Made by a program: the position numbers and the translations under genes
The notes under the pieces: generated by a model
The model's database searches: none
The model's input: the letters and a program-made list of their open reading frames with translations, nothing else
Told to the model about the DNA's origin: nothing
Shown here: in pieces, positions 9,592 through 17,953 of the stretch
How the letters are laid out: every line of letters starts with the position of its first letter
How positions within the stretch are numbered: position 1 is the first letter of the stretch
Source of the DNA: Bradyrhizobium nitroreducens
Lineage (GTDB): Bacteria > Pseudomonadota > Alphaproteobacteria > Rhizobiales > Xanthobacteraceae
Direction of reading: 5' to 3'
Length of the DNA: 64,000 bases
NCBI RefSeq assembly: GCF_002776695.1
Contig: NZ_LFJC01000003.1
Location: 6,351,235 to 6,415,234 of the forward strand

Positions 9592-9690
9592 CGCGGTTCT
9601 CCGCGACGGGCGCGGCGAGCCTCTCTCGCAGCTTGTAACCCGTCACGGAAAACCCAGCCCGCACTCTTACTCTTAGCCTCTTGCCCGATC
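9592..9690 (-). promoter_or_regulatory. Structured 5' leader of the ArdC-like gene
   Basis: On the minus strand, GTGACGGG (plus 9639-9646) can pair with CCCGTCGC (plus 9603-9610): an 8-bp stem with one U-G pair in RNA, directly before GGAGAACC and the ATG. Between the arms is AAGCTGCGAGAGAGGCTC and upstream lies AAGAGTAAGAGTG. Both blocks recur in the ParB-like leader. The element therefore looks like a shared post-transcriptional or transcriptional control region of the island module. Confidence 0.6.
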
Positions 9691-10656
9691 TGCCTTAGGG
9701 CTGCAGGTCCGACCGGGCGTGCGCCAGAGGCGCATCGCCTAAACGCAAAATGGCACCCGCAGGAGCGTGAGCATAGCGACGCCGAAGGCGGCACGCGGGA
9801 CCGAGTGCAGCGACGAGACCGGTTAAAAGGGCACCCGGGAACGGGGCAGTGATAGCGATCGCCGCAGGCGAGCCCCTTTCCCGAGTGCCCCCGGCGAGGA
9901 GCACCAAAGCTCTAGCGCGAGGGATCGAAGCCGCAAGGCCGAGACGCTGCGCGGCTCGGTTCACGGGAGCCCGGTGCGGCTCTGGCCGCACGCGCCCCCG
10001 CCCACAAAGAGCGACAACCTGCCACGGGCTATGCACACACGCCTGCATTCCATCGATCTTGATGCGTCAGGAGAAATGGCTTTGGCCCTTCTCACCTACT
10101 CTGGCATCGCCTCACGTTGCGGATCAGCCTAAGCGATCGATTGCCACAACTTCATAGCTCAACTTCGCGCTAGCTCCTCCAAGAAGCAGCCCACACCGAT
10201 CAGGTGGATCGACAAGAGAGCCGTCGATCACGCGTTCGGGAAACCACAGAAACAAACTTCCGAAGCGCGCACAGTTCATGTTCCGGCGCTGAAAAGCGCT
10301 CTGATGCCCAAATGCGGATCCGACGGCGAATTTGTCGGAAAGACGATTGATGAAGCATCGAAAGCAGTTGACTGCCTGCTAGCGGGCGTCCCACCCACGA
10401 TTGGAGAAAACAAGCCATGTTGTTCGGCTATTTGGCGGACCGGCTCATTGGCTAGCTACGATAGAGCACACCAAGGAGTACTTTTCTGCACGCCAGCCTA
10501 ACCGATCACCGCGAGGCCGCACGGCGCAGTAGAGCAGGAAGCTCTTTCACCGTAAAAAATCTTCTCAAGACCAATCGCAATTCTCGCGCGTCGGGGAGGA
10601 CTACAGATCAACCTGGGTCCTCTAGATCGGACGTCACAAACGGGCAAACTCCGCTC
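9691..10656. other. Gene-free, hairpin-rich region between the two island modules
   Basis: No gene is supported in about 970 bases. The left part (9700-10050) is GC-rich and full of inverted repeats. An 18-bp imperfect one (9829-9846 with 9873-9890, two mismatches) surrounds a 26-base loop, and a perfect 7-bp hairpin lies at 9975-9981/9986-9992 with a TCTG loop. Neither has a T-run, so they are not standard terminators. The right part (10050-10656) is less GC-rich and shows only short frames without similarity known to me. The region separates leftward ardC from the rightward integrase module and could hold promoters, a transfer origin or excision sites. None of these can be shown from sequence alone. 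Confidence 0.45.
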
Positions 10657-10980
10657 TTGCTTGCACCTAACCGTTCCCCATTAGTCAGACCAGAATATCG
10701 AAGCTCGCCACGCAAAGTGCTGCCCGCTCGATATCCACCCGCTGGAGCTTGGCCAGCGTTGATGAGGGCGGACATGGCAGCCGCTTACCTCGACTTTGAA
10801 GACACAGGCGAATTCACGCGCGCAATCCGCCAAGGGGACGCCCCGCTCCCGGTCGGTGGTCGTCGAACTGGACGGGTGCGTCAGCCGGTTTGGTCGCGGT
10901 CAGCTATGGACGACTTCGCAGCACCTCCCGTTCAGAAAGCGCAAATCAACAACTCGGAGGATCTCTTATGTCTGGTATGA
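10657..10980 (+). CDS. Small putative DNA-binding protein preceding the integrase
   Basis: This 107-residue protein carries LPARYPPAGAWPALMRADMAAAYLDF and a C-terminal VWSRSAMDDF segment. I recognise these from small proteins encoded immediately before tyrosine recombinases in Rhizobiales. The MRADMAAAYLDF part resembles the helix-turn-helix of excisionase/AlpA-type proteins (LLTVKEAAAYL). Its 3' end overlaps the integrase start by 13 nt, so the two are probably translated together. A GTG at 10717 is an alternative start that places the conserved LPARYPP near the N-terminus. It may be the recombination directionality factor of the island, which is an inference. Confidence 0.65.
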   Translation: MLAPNRSPLVRPEYRSSPRKVLPARYPPAGAWPALMRADMAAAYLDFEDTGEFTRAIRQGDAPLPVGGRRTGRVRQPVWSRSAMDDFAAPPVQKAQINNSEDLLCLV

Positions 10981-12269
10981 TGCCAGTCGATGGTAAACCC
11001 AAGCTTCCTCGATATTGTCAACGGAAGCTATTGGCAAGCAATGCCGTCGCCTACTATTTTGTACCGCCAATGTGGGCTCGTCGGCAAGGTTGCGAATTGA
11101 CCGCCGAAGCGCTAGGGAGAGATTACGCCCGTGCCCTCGAGCGAGTTGAGAAAGTCCTCTTGCCAGCGTTCGACAGTTGGCGCTCTCAAGGGCAAAGTGA
11201 TATGGTGCCTGCTTCGCCCGAGACCGGCACCTTTGACTGGCTCGTCGGCATATTCCAAGCTCACCAGAAATGGCACGAACTCGACAGCAACACCCAGCGC
11301 CAGTACCGCAAGAACCTGGCCCTCCTTGCCAATCATGAGCTGAGAGATGGAAGCCGCGTTGGATCGAAGCGATTGTCAGATTTCACAAAGGCCTTTGTCG
11401 ACGCAATTTACGTAAAGTTACTAGTTGTTACAAAACCAGGTAAGAATGGAGAAGTTATCGTCCGCGAGCGCCGACGCTACGTCAACTTGGCCATGGCGAG
11501 CTGCCGGCGCGCTTGGTTTGTTGGCCAGCGGGCCCAAGAGATGATTGTGCCAGCGAGCAATCCATTTTCACGAATGGGGTTAAGATCGCGCGCGCCCGGG
11601 CAGCCGATACGGCCCACCCCGACCGCAACATGGGATGAACTTGTCGCGTTCAGAGCTGCCGCTACACGACTCGACTACGGTTCGATAGGAACTGCTGCCT
11701 TGTTGTCATGGGAATGGTTGCAACGAGAGCAACACGTTTTCGGTGCTTTCGACATATCGCATTATCGCCCTGACGAACGTCCGAACAGCGTCAAGATCGT
11801 GCATCCTAAGAACGGAGAGGAGGCCTGGTGGCCCCTATTTGACGAGATGGGCACCGCTCTTTTTCCTGAACTTACGAACGAACTCGACGAGATCAAGAAG
11901 GCTTCTCTTCCCGGCCTGGTATTCCGACGCACCCACGCCCATCGTAGCTCGGCGTTCCCACTTCCATGGATCACACCACGCAAGGATCTACGCTATTTGC
12001 GGAGCGTTGTGAAGAAGATCGTGGTAGAGGCCGGCCTTCGTCAGGAACTTTCCTTTACGTCCTTCCGACACGGAGGCTTCACGGAAGGTGCCGACAGCGA
12101 TCTCACCGACGCGGAATTACGTGCCGCGGGCCGTCACAGGTCCAGCCGCCAACTGCCAACCTACGCCAAACGCACCGGCAAGCAGCTGATCGCGGCTACA
12201 AAGAAGCGCCGCAAGGAGCGGACTAGATCACTCCTTTTTCGACTAAATGCCAATCGCGACTGGGAATAA
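10968..12269 (+). CDS. Tyrosine recombinase (integrase) at the island edge
   Basis: The 433-residue protein has the C-terminal catalytic domain of tyrosine recombinases. The box I arginine is in SWEWLQREQ, the box II arginine in SFTSFRHGGFTEGAD, the second histidine in AAGRHRSS and the nucleophile in LPTYAKRT. The first histidine of the usual HxxR box appears to be Thr (FTSFRH). The ATG at 10968 is supported by GGAGG 7 nt upstream and by overlap with the preceding gene; a longer upstream frame would ignore this. The gene is visibly less GC-rich than its neighbours, as expected for transferred DNA. It lies 49 nt from the stop of a chromosomal enoyl-CoA hydratase gene, so the attachment site is probably in or near that gene's 3' end. 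Confidence 0.85.
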   Translation: MSGMMPVDGKPKLPRYCQRKLLASNAVAYYFVPPMWARRQGCELTAEALGRDYARALERVEKVLLPAFDSWRSQGQSDMVPASPETGTFDWLVGIFQAHQKWHELDSNTQRQYRKNLALLANHELRDGSRVGSKRLSDFTKAFVDAIYVKLLVVTKPGKNGEVIVRERRRYVNLAMASCRRAWFVGQRAQEMIVPASNPFSRMGLRSRAPGQPIRPTPTATWDELVAFRAAATRLDYGSIGTAALLSWEWLQREQHVFGAFDISHYRPDERPNSVKIVHPKNGEEAWWPLFDEMGTALFPELTNELDEIKKASLPGLVFRRTHAHRSSAFPLPWITPRKDLRYLRSVVKKIVVEAGLRQELSFTSFRHGGFTEGADSDLTDAELRAAGRHRSSRQLPTYAKRTGKQLIAATKKRRKERTRSLLFRLNANRDWE

Positions 12270-12318
12270 AAGGCAACGCCTCACTCGCGGCATCCTATAT
12301 TTGCCCGGGAATGATCGC

Positions 12319-13101
12319 CTATTTGCCCGTCCAGACCGGCTTGCGCTTCTCGCTGAACGCCTTCAGGCCTTCCTTGGCGTCCTCGGTCATCGCCAGCAGC
12401 GCGATCTGGCTTTCGGTGTAGGCGATGCTCTCGTCGAACGACATCGAGGCGATGGCGCGCATGGCATATTTGCCGCGGCGGATCGCGGTCGGGGATTTGT
12501 CGACGATGCGGCCGATCAGCCAGTCGACCTTGGCATCAAGCTCGGCCGCGGGCACCACGTAGTTGAGCAGGCCCGCCGCCTGCGCCGCCTTGGCATCGAA
12601 CGGCTCGCCCGTGAGCGCCCATTCGTTGACGAGGCGCGGCGGCGCGATGGTCTGCAACAGGCTCAGCACCTGCATCGGGAACACGCCGACCTTCACCTCC
12701 GGTAGGCCGAAGACGACGTGATCGGCCGCAACCGCCATGTCGGTCATGCACAAAAGGCCCATGCCGCCGGCCATGCAGACGCCGCCGACCCGCGCAATCG
12801 CGGGCTTGGTGGCGTTCTGTGACAAACGTAACAGATCGGCATAGTCGACATTTGGTTTAGAATGATCCATCGCGAAAGCGGCGCCGGAATTCTGCAAGTC
12901 CGCGCCCGCGCAGAACGCCTTGTCGCCCGCGCCCGTCAGCACGATGACGCGGACGTCCTTGTCGTCATGCGCGTCGCGATAGCCTTTGGTGATGCCGGCG
13001 ATGACGTCGCCGTTCAGCGCGTTGCGCTTCTCCGGCCGGTTGATGGTGATCCAGAATGCCTGCCCGCGCTTCTCGGTGATGATTGCTGTGGTGTCGGTCA
13101 T
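12319..13101 (-). CDS. Enoyl-CoA hydratase/isomerase family protein
   Basis: This is a standard-length (260 aa) crotonase. Features include WITINRPEKRNALNGDV near residue 20, the oxyanion-hole segment AFCAGADL, the second oxyanion segment VGGVCMAGGMGLLCMTDMAVA, and the acidic FGLPEVKVGVFP. It probably hydrates or isomerises a 2-enoyl-CoA in acyl-CoA catabolism. The ATG at 13101 gives the usual family N-terminus (MTDTTAIITEKRGQ). The open frame continues upstream, but that extension is antisense to the next gene and is not protein-like. The 3' end borders the island integrase. Confidence 0.88.
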   Translation of the reverse strand: MTDTTAIITEKRGQAFWITINRPEKRNALNGDVIAGITKGYRDAHDDKDVRVIVLTGAGDKAFCAGADLQNSGAAFAMDHSKPNVDYADLLRLSQNATKPAIARVGGVCMAGGMGLLCMTDMAVAADHVVFGLPEVKVGVFPMQVLSLLQTIAPPRLVNEWALTGEPFDAKAAQAAGLLNYVVPAAELDAKVDWLIGRIVDKSPTAIRRGKYAMRAIASMSFDESIAYTESQIALLAMTEDAKEGLKAFSEKRKPVWTGK

Positions 13102-13269
13102 GGTCCACTCGCTTCCTTGCCTTTCGATCTGCCGCCATTTGCGGCAGGACGGGCGGCGCGCGCAAGGGCAATCTGCAACGCGGTGTCGGCGCAGCGTGTG
13201 GGCACAAATTCGCGCGCCGCTTGGACGACGAGCGACAGCCGCTGTCCCGACTGGAGGTTTTGATCCCCA

Positions 13270-14646
13270 ATGAGCCATTTCATGCGCGCTGCGATGATCT
13301 TGTTGCTGGCGGGCCTGCTCGCAGTCGGCGCGAGCCCCGCAAGCTGCGCGGCCGATGCCGCCAAACTCGCGCTGGTGATCGGCAACGCCAGATATCCCGA
13401 CAACGAATTCGTGCTGAACGACGTCGCCAACGACACCCAGGACGTCACTGAAGAATTGAAGCGCAGCGGCTTCGTCGTCGACCGCCAGAGCAATCTCACG
13501 GCGGACGCCATGCGGCAGGTGCTCGATCGCTTTTATGCCCGCATCGAACGCGGCACGGTGGCGCTGATCTTCTTCGACGGCTTTGCCATCCAGTCCAACC
13601 GGCAGACTTATTTGCTTCCCGTCGACGCGCAGATCTGGACCGAGCCGGACGTGGCGCGCGACGGCTTCAGCCTCGATACCATTCTGGCCGAGATGAACAC
13701 ACGTGGCGCGGCGATCAAGATCGCGCTGATCGACGCTTCGCGCCGCAATCCGTTCGAGCGGCGCTTCCGCCGCTATTCGGCGGGCCTCGCGCCGGCGATC
13801 GCGCCGAGCAACTCGCTCGTGCTCTACTCCGCAGCGCTCGGTGCGGCTGCGGCCGGGGGCAGGACCGATCACAGCCTGTTCGTCGCCGAGCTGCTGCGCG
13901 AGATCCGCGCCCCGAATATCAGCGCCGAGCAGGCCCTGACCAACACCAAGAACGGCGTGGTCGCCGCCACCAGGCGGGAACAGGTGCCGTGGCTGTCGTC
14001 CTCCCTGACCACAGATTTCTCGTTCGCAGGGCCAGTAACCCAGCCTTCCGACAACAAGGCCGGCGACCCGGCGCCGACGAAACCCGAGAAGCCGGTCTGC
14101 GTGACGCCGCAAGCAGAGCCCGCCCCCAGCGCCGACGATCTCGCCAGGGATCCGGTCGTCGCCGATCTCAGCCGCAAGATCGCAGCGAATGCCAACGATG
14201 TCATCTCGCGCTACAAGCGCGGCCAGGTCTATGCAATCAAGCGCGCCTATGCTCTCGCCATGCAGGATTTCGACGTCGTGATCCGCAAGAATCCTGGAGA
14301 TGGCGAGGCGCTCAACAATCGCTGCTGGACGCGCGCTGCGACCGGCGATCTGCAGGGCGCGCTGACCGACTGCAATCTGGCGCTCCAGGCCGATCCCGGC
14401 TTGAGCGATGCGCTCGACAGCCGTGGGCTGGTCAACCTCAAGCTCGGCCGAACCGCCGAGGCGATCAAGGACTACACCGACGCGATCCAGCGCAACCCGC
14501 GCTCGTCATCGTCGCTGTTCGGCCGGGGCATCGCCACCCGCAGAGGCGGCGGCGACGGCGCCACCGATATCGCGCAGGCGAAGTCCATGAACCCCGACAT
14601 CGCGAAGGAGTTTGCCGGCTACGGCGTGACGGAATGCAGCCCTTAG
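13270..14646 (+). CDS. Secreted caspase-fold (peptidase C14-like) TPR protein lacking catalytic residues
   Basis: The 458-residue protein has a signal peptide (hydrophobic residues 7-20, likely cut after SCA or nearby). It is followed by a caspase p20-like domain: KLALVIGNARYPDNEF, the ANDTQDVTEELKRSGF pattern and YLLPVDAQIW. The catalytic His of the usual SGHG is replaced by Phe105 (FFDGFAIQ), and the Cys of DACRNNPF by Ser157 (DASRRNPF). It should therefore be a pseudo-peptidase. After a Pro-rich linker (about 255-290) come three or so TPR units (about 310-450). It is likely a periplasmic scaffold or binding protein. I recall similar degenerate relatives in Bradyrhizobium. It overlaps the convergent oxidoreductase gene by 4 nt. 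Confidence 0.85.
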   Translation: MSHFMRAAMILLLAGLLAVGASPASCAADAAKLALVIGNARYPDNEFVLNDVANDTQDVTEELKRSGFVVDRQSNLTADAMRQVLDRFYARIERGTVALIFFDGFAIQSNRQTYLLPVDAQIWTEPDVARDGFSLDTILAEMNTRGAAIKIALIDASRRNPFERRFRRYSAGLAPAIAPSNSLVLYSAALGAAAAGGRTDHSLFVAELLREIRAPNISAEQALTNTKNGVVAATRREQVPWLSSSLTTDFSFAGPVTQPSDNKAGDPAPTKPEKPVCVTPQAEPAPSADDLARDPVVADLSRKIAANANDVISRYKRGQVYAIKRAYALAMQDFDVVIRKNPGDGEALNNRCWTRAATGDLQGALTDCNLALQADPGLSDALDSRGLVNLKLGRTAEAIKDYTDAIQRNPRSSSSLFGRGIATRRGGGDGATDIAQAKSMNPDIAKEFAGYGVTECSP

Positions 14647-16730
14647 GCGGAAGCCTTCCTGATCCAGACCTTGTTGTCGTGGAACGCGGCCCCGCCGATC
14701 GGCGCCACCGCTTCGGCGCCCGTCAGCATGTTGATGCCGCGGCCGCCGACATGGTTCTTGTTCGGATGAACCGACTCGGCGATCAGGACGCCGCGCCGCA
14801 CGCCCTCGAACAGCCTCGCAATCAGCGTGGTCTCGCCGCGGGTGTTGCCGAGCGTCACGGTGTCGCCGTCGGCGATGTCGAGCGCTGCGGCATCCAGAGG
14901 ATGGATCATCACGCTCGCCTTGCCCTCGCGCGCCTGCGAGGACGGCGTCTCGTTGAAGGTGGTGTTGAGGAAGCTGCGCGAGGGGCTGGTCGCGAGCCGG
15001 AACGGATGGGCCTGGTCGACGTGCTCGATCACGGCCCAATGGTCCGGCAGATCAGGCATGTTGGCGACATCGCCCATCGTGACGCCGAACGGCGGATGGG
15101 CCCAATCGGCCTTGAAGTGGAATTTCCCGTCGGCATGGGCAAAGCCGTCGAGGAAATGCGAGGTGCGGAAGTCCGGCTGCAGATCGCGCCAGAGGTCGGC
15201 TTCTAGGCCGCCGATGTCGCCGTGATTGCTGAGCTTCAGCGTCGCGTCGATCAACTCGCGCGGCGTCATCTCGAAGCCCCGGTGCTTGGCGCCAAGCCGC
15301 GGCGCCAGCGCCTGCAACACCTCGTGGTTGGAGCGGCATTCGCCGGGCGGGTCGATCAGCTTCGCACCCACCGAGATGTGCTGATGGCCGCCGCCGTAAT
15401 AGAGATCGTCATGTTCCATGAACATGGTCGCGGGCAGCACGATGTCGGCCATCTCAGCCGTCTCGGTCATGAACTGCTCGTGCACCGCGACGAACAGGTC
15501 CTCGCGCGCAAAGCCCTGCCGCACCAGCGCCTGCTCCGGCGCCACCGTCATGGGATTGGTGTTCTGGATCAGCATCGCCTTGACCGGGCCCTTGCCCAGC
15601 AGGGCCTCGGCATCGCCGGTGAGGATACGGCCGATCTTGGACTGGTCGAGGGCGCGGACGCCCGGGTCGATCGCGTCGTGACCCTCAATGATGGATTCGT
15701 TGAAGTGCCACAGCGCGTAATTGTTGAAGAAGGCGCCGCCGCCTTCATACTGCCAGGCGCCGGTCACCGCGGGAATGCAATTGGCCGCGTGCATCTGCGT
15801 GGCGCCGTTGCGGCTGCGCGTAAACCCGTAGCCGAAGCGGAAGAAGGTACGCTTGGTCTCGCCGACCGCCTTCGCGAAGGCTTCGATTTCCGCGACAGGC
15901 ACGCCGCAAATCGCGGACGCCCATTCCGGCGTGCGTGTCCTCAGATGCGCCTCGAGCTCGGCGGGACAGTCGGTGTATTTGTCCAGATAGGCGCGGTCGG
16001 CATAACCGTCGCGGAACAGGACGTGCATCACGCCGCAGGCGAAGGCGCCGTCCGTGCCGGGCCGCAGGATGATCCTGATGTCAGCCTGCTTCATCGTCTC
16101 GTTGTCGTAGATGTCGATCGCCGCGATCTTCGCGCCGCGCTCCTTGCGGGCGCGGGAGGCGTGCGTCATCACGTTGACCTGGGTGTTGACGGGATTGGTG
16201 CCCCAGATCACGACGAGATCGGACAGCGCCATCTCGCGCGGATCGACGCCGGCGATCTTGCCGGTGCCGATCGCAAAGCCGATGCGCGCGACATTGGCGC
16301 AGATGGTCTGGTAGAAGCGCGAGTACTTTTTGACATGCGTCAGGCGGTTGAGCCCGTCGCGCATCACCAGGCCCATCGTGCCAGCGTAATAATATGGCCA
16401 GATCGATTCCGCGCCGAACTCGCGCTCGGCCGCATTGAAGCGGTGCCCGATCTCATCCAGCGCTTCGTCCCAGGAGATCCGCGCGAACTGCCCCGAGCCT
16501 TTCGGTCCGATGCGGCGCATCGGATACGTCACCCGCTCGGGGTGATGGATGCGCTCGGCGTAGCGCGCGACCTTGGCGCAGACGACGCCGGCCGTGTAGG
16601 TCTGCTTTTTCGAACCTCGGACACGGCCGATGCTGCGGCCCTCGACCACCTCGACATCGAGAGCACAGGCCGACGGGCAATCGTGCGGACAGGTCGAATG
16701 GCGGATTTCGATTTTCGCGTGCTGGTTCAT
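14643..16730 (-). CDS. Molybdopterin oxidoreductase (BisC/formate dehydrogenase-like)
   Basis: This 695-residue enzyme starts with a 4Fe-4S segment (STCPHDCPSAC and, about 35 residues later, GVVCAKVARYAERIHHPERV). It continues with the molybdopterin-binding core (IWGTNPVNTQVNVM, LRPGTDGAFACG, IQNTNPMTVAPEQ, ADIVLPATMFMEHDD) and the C-terminal dinucleotide-binding domain (RLATSPSRSFLNTTF to the end). It belongs to the DMSO reductase superfamily. The physiological substrate cannot be read from the sequence. No twin-arginine signal is seen, so it is probably cytoplasmic. The ATG at 16730 (MNQHAKIEIRH) matches the usual family start; an upstream ATG at 16772 has no ribosome site. It diverges from the Bug-type binding protein gene. 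Confidence 0.85.
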   Translation of the reverse strand: MNQHAKIEIRHSTCPHDCPSACALDVEVVEGRSIGRVRGSKKQTYTAGVVCAKVARYAERIHHPERVTYPMRRIGPKGSGQFARISWDEALDEIGHRFNAAEREFGAESIWPYYYAGTMGLVMRDGLNRLTHVKKYSRFYQTICANVARIGFAIGTGKIAGVDPREMALSDLVVIWGTNPVNTQVNVMTHASRARKERGAKIAAIDIYDNETMKQADIRIILRPGTDGAFACGVMHVLFRDGYADRAYLDKYTDCPAELEAHLRTRTPEWASAICGVPVAEIEAFAKAVGETKRTFFRFGYGFTRSRNGATQMHAANCIPAVTGAWQYEGGGAFFNNYALWHFNESIIEGHDAIDPGVRALDQSKIGRILTGDAEALLGKGPVKAMLIQNTNPMTVAPEQALVRQGFAREDLFVAVHEQFMTETAEMADIVLPATMFMEHDDLYYGGGHQHISVGAKLIDPPGECRSNHEVLQALAPRLGAKHRGFEMTPRELIDATLKLSNHGDIGGLEADLWRDLQPDFRTSHFLDGFAHADGKFHFKADWAHPPFGVTMGDVANMPDLPDHWAVIEHVDQAHPFRLATSPSRSFLNTTFNETPSSQAREGKASVMIHPLDAAALDIADGDTVTLGNTRGETTLIARLFEGVRRGVLIAESVHPNKNHVGGRGINMLTGAEAVAPIGGAAFHDNKVWIRKASA

Positions 16731-16964
16731 GTCCCAGTTCGTAACACCAAAATACCGGTCAGCCGAGGGCATTTATCCGCCAACGCCCATGCGATTTGCT
16801 CAAACCGTGCGCGCCTGCGGTTCCTGCTGCGACCGCGAAAGGCGGCGCAATCACACCGAAAACCGCTCGATATTCCCCACCCGAGCAGTTTTGTAAGGCG
16901 TCGACAGTCCGCATTCCCTGCCGCTACAGTGCCAGCCAACAAGAACGACATCAGGGAGGTGGGC

Positions 16965-17939
16965 ATGACAGCCCGAGGCTTCATGCTGGCGCTGGCTGCC
17001 GGCCTGCTCACAGTAGTCCCGGCCGCCCCCTCATTCGCACAGGATTATCCCACCCATGCCGTTCGGATCGTGGTGCCGTTCGGTGCCGGCGGGCCGGCCG
17101 ATGTCGCGGCCCGGCTGATCGGCAACGTGCTCCAGGAGAGTTTTGGCCAGCCCTTCGTGATCGAGAACCGCACCGGCGCGGGCGGCGTCATCGGCACCGT
17201 GGAAGCTGCAAAGTCGCCGGCCGACGGCTACACGCTGCTGATGATGTCGAACACCCAGACGGCGAATGAATCCTTGCTGACGCCGGACAAGCGCAAGTAC
17301 GAATTGATGCGCGACCTCGCGCCGATCGCGCCCGTGAACTATTCCGATCTCGTCATCGTGGTGAACCCGCAGGTTCCGGCGAAGACGCTGGCCGAGTTCA
17401 TCGCGCTCGCCAAGGCGCAGCCAGGCAAGCTCAACTACGCCTCCTCCGGTCAGGGCACGCCCTACCACATGGCCGGCGAGCTGTTCAAAGCCATGGCCGG
17501 CATCGACCTCGTCCACGTGCCCTATCGCAACAGCGGCGAGGCGCGCAGCGGCGTGATCGGCGGACAGGTGCAGATGATGATCGACGCGGTGCCGGCGATG
17601 GCGCCGAACATCGCCGAGAGCCAGGTCCGCGCGCTCGCCACCACCGGCAAGCAGCGATCGACCGTGCTGCCGAACGTGCCGACCGCGATCGAAGCTGGCG
17701 TTCCCGGCTATGAAGCCACGATCTGGCTCGGCCTGATGGCACCATCAGGCACGCCGAAGCCCGTGATCGACAAGCTCAATGCCGCCGTGAACGCAATGGT
17801 GAAGCGACCCGATATCGTCAAGCTCTGGACAGAACAGGGCGCCGTGCCCATGTCGATGACGCCGGAGGAATTCGACAAGTTCCTGCGCGGCGACATCGAG
17901 AAATGGGCCGACGTCGTCAAGAAGTTCGACAAGTCCTGA
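16965..17939 (+). CDS. Bug-family tripartite tricarboxylate transporter binding protein
   Basis: This 324-residue periplasmic protein has a signal peptide (MTARGFMLALAAGLLTVVPAAPSFA) and typical Bug signatures: YPTHAVRIVVPFGAGGPADVAARL, NRTGAGGVIGT, YASSGQGTPYHMAGELF and HVPYRNSGEA. Bug proteins bind carboxylates and often feed TctAB permeases, but no tctAB genes are visible here, so the partner is elsewhere or absent. The ATG at 16965 has GGGAGG 6 nt upstream; a much longer frame upstream is antisense to the oxidoreductase and is rejected. The gene precedes a molybdenum hydroxylase operon by only 14 nt, suggesting that the ligand is that enzyme's substrate. Confidence 0.9.
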   Translation: MTARGFMLALAAGLLTVVPAAPSFAQDYPTHAVRIVVPFGAGGPADVAARLIGNVLQESFGQPFVIENRTGAGGVIGTVEAAKSPADGYTLLMMSNTQTANESLLTPDKRKYELMRDLAPIAPVNYSDLVIVVNPQVPAKTLAEFIALAKAQPGKLNYASSGQGTPYHMAGELFKAMAGIDLVHVPYRNSGEARSGVIGGQVQMMIDAVPAMAPNIAESQVRALATTGKQRSTVLPNVPTAIEAGVPGYEATIWLGLMAPSGTPKPVIDKLNAAVNAMVKRPDIVKLWTEQGAVPMSMTPEEFDKFLRGDIEKWADVVKKFDKS

Positions 17940-17953
17940 GGCCTCAGCGCGTA

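Noticed and set aside
9695..10048. 117-codon minus-strand frame in the hairpin-rich island region
   Set aside because: It is Ala/Arg-rich, full of hairpin sequence, and has no ribosome site or known similarity.
10200..10501. Short frames on both strands (72 and 65 codons) between ardC and the integrase module
   Set aside because: No family similarity, no convincing ribosome site, and they overlap each other on opposite strands.
12270..12318. Possible tRNA-type attachment site beside the integrase
   Set aside because: No tRNA-like fold or tRNA 3' end is seen between the integrase and the crotonase gene.
13102..14112. Long upstream extension of the enoyl-CoA hydratase reading frame (minus strand)
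   Set aside because: It is antisense to the caspase-fold gene, has no family similarity, and the crotonase N-terminus fits the ATG at 13101.
15222..16964. Long plus-strand open frame ahead of the Bug protein
   Set aside because: It mirrors the codon pattern of the oxidoreductase gene on the other strand; the Bug gene has its own signal peptide and ribosome site at 16965.
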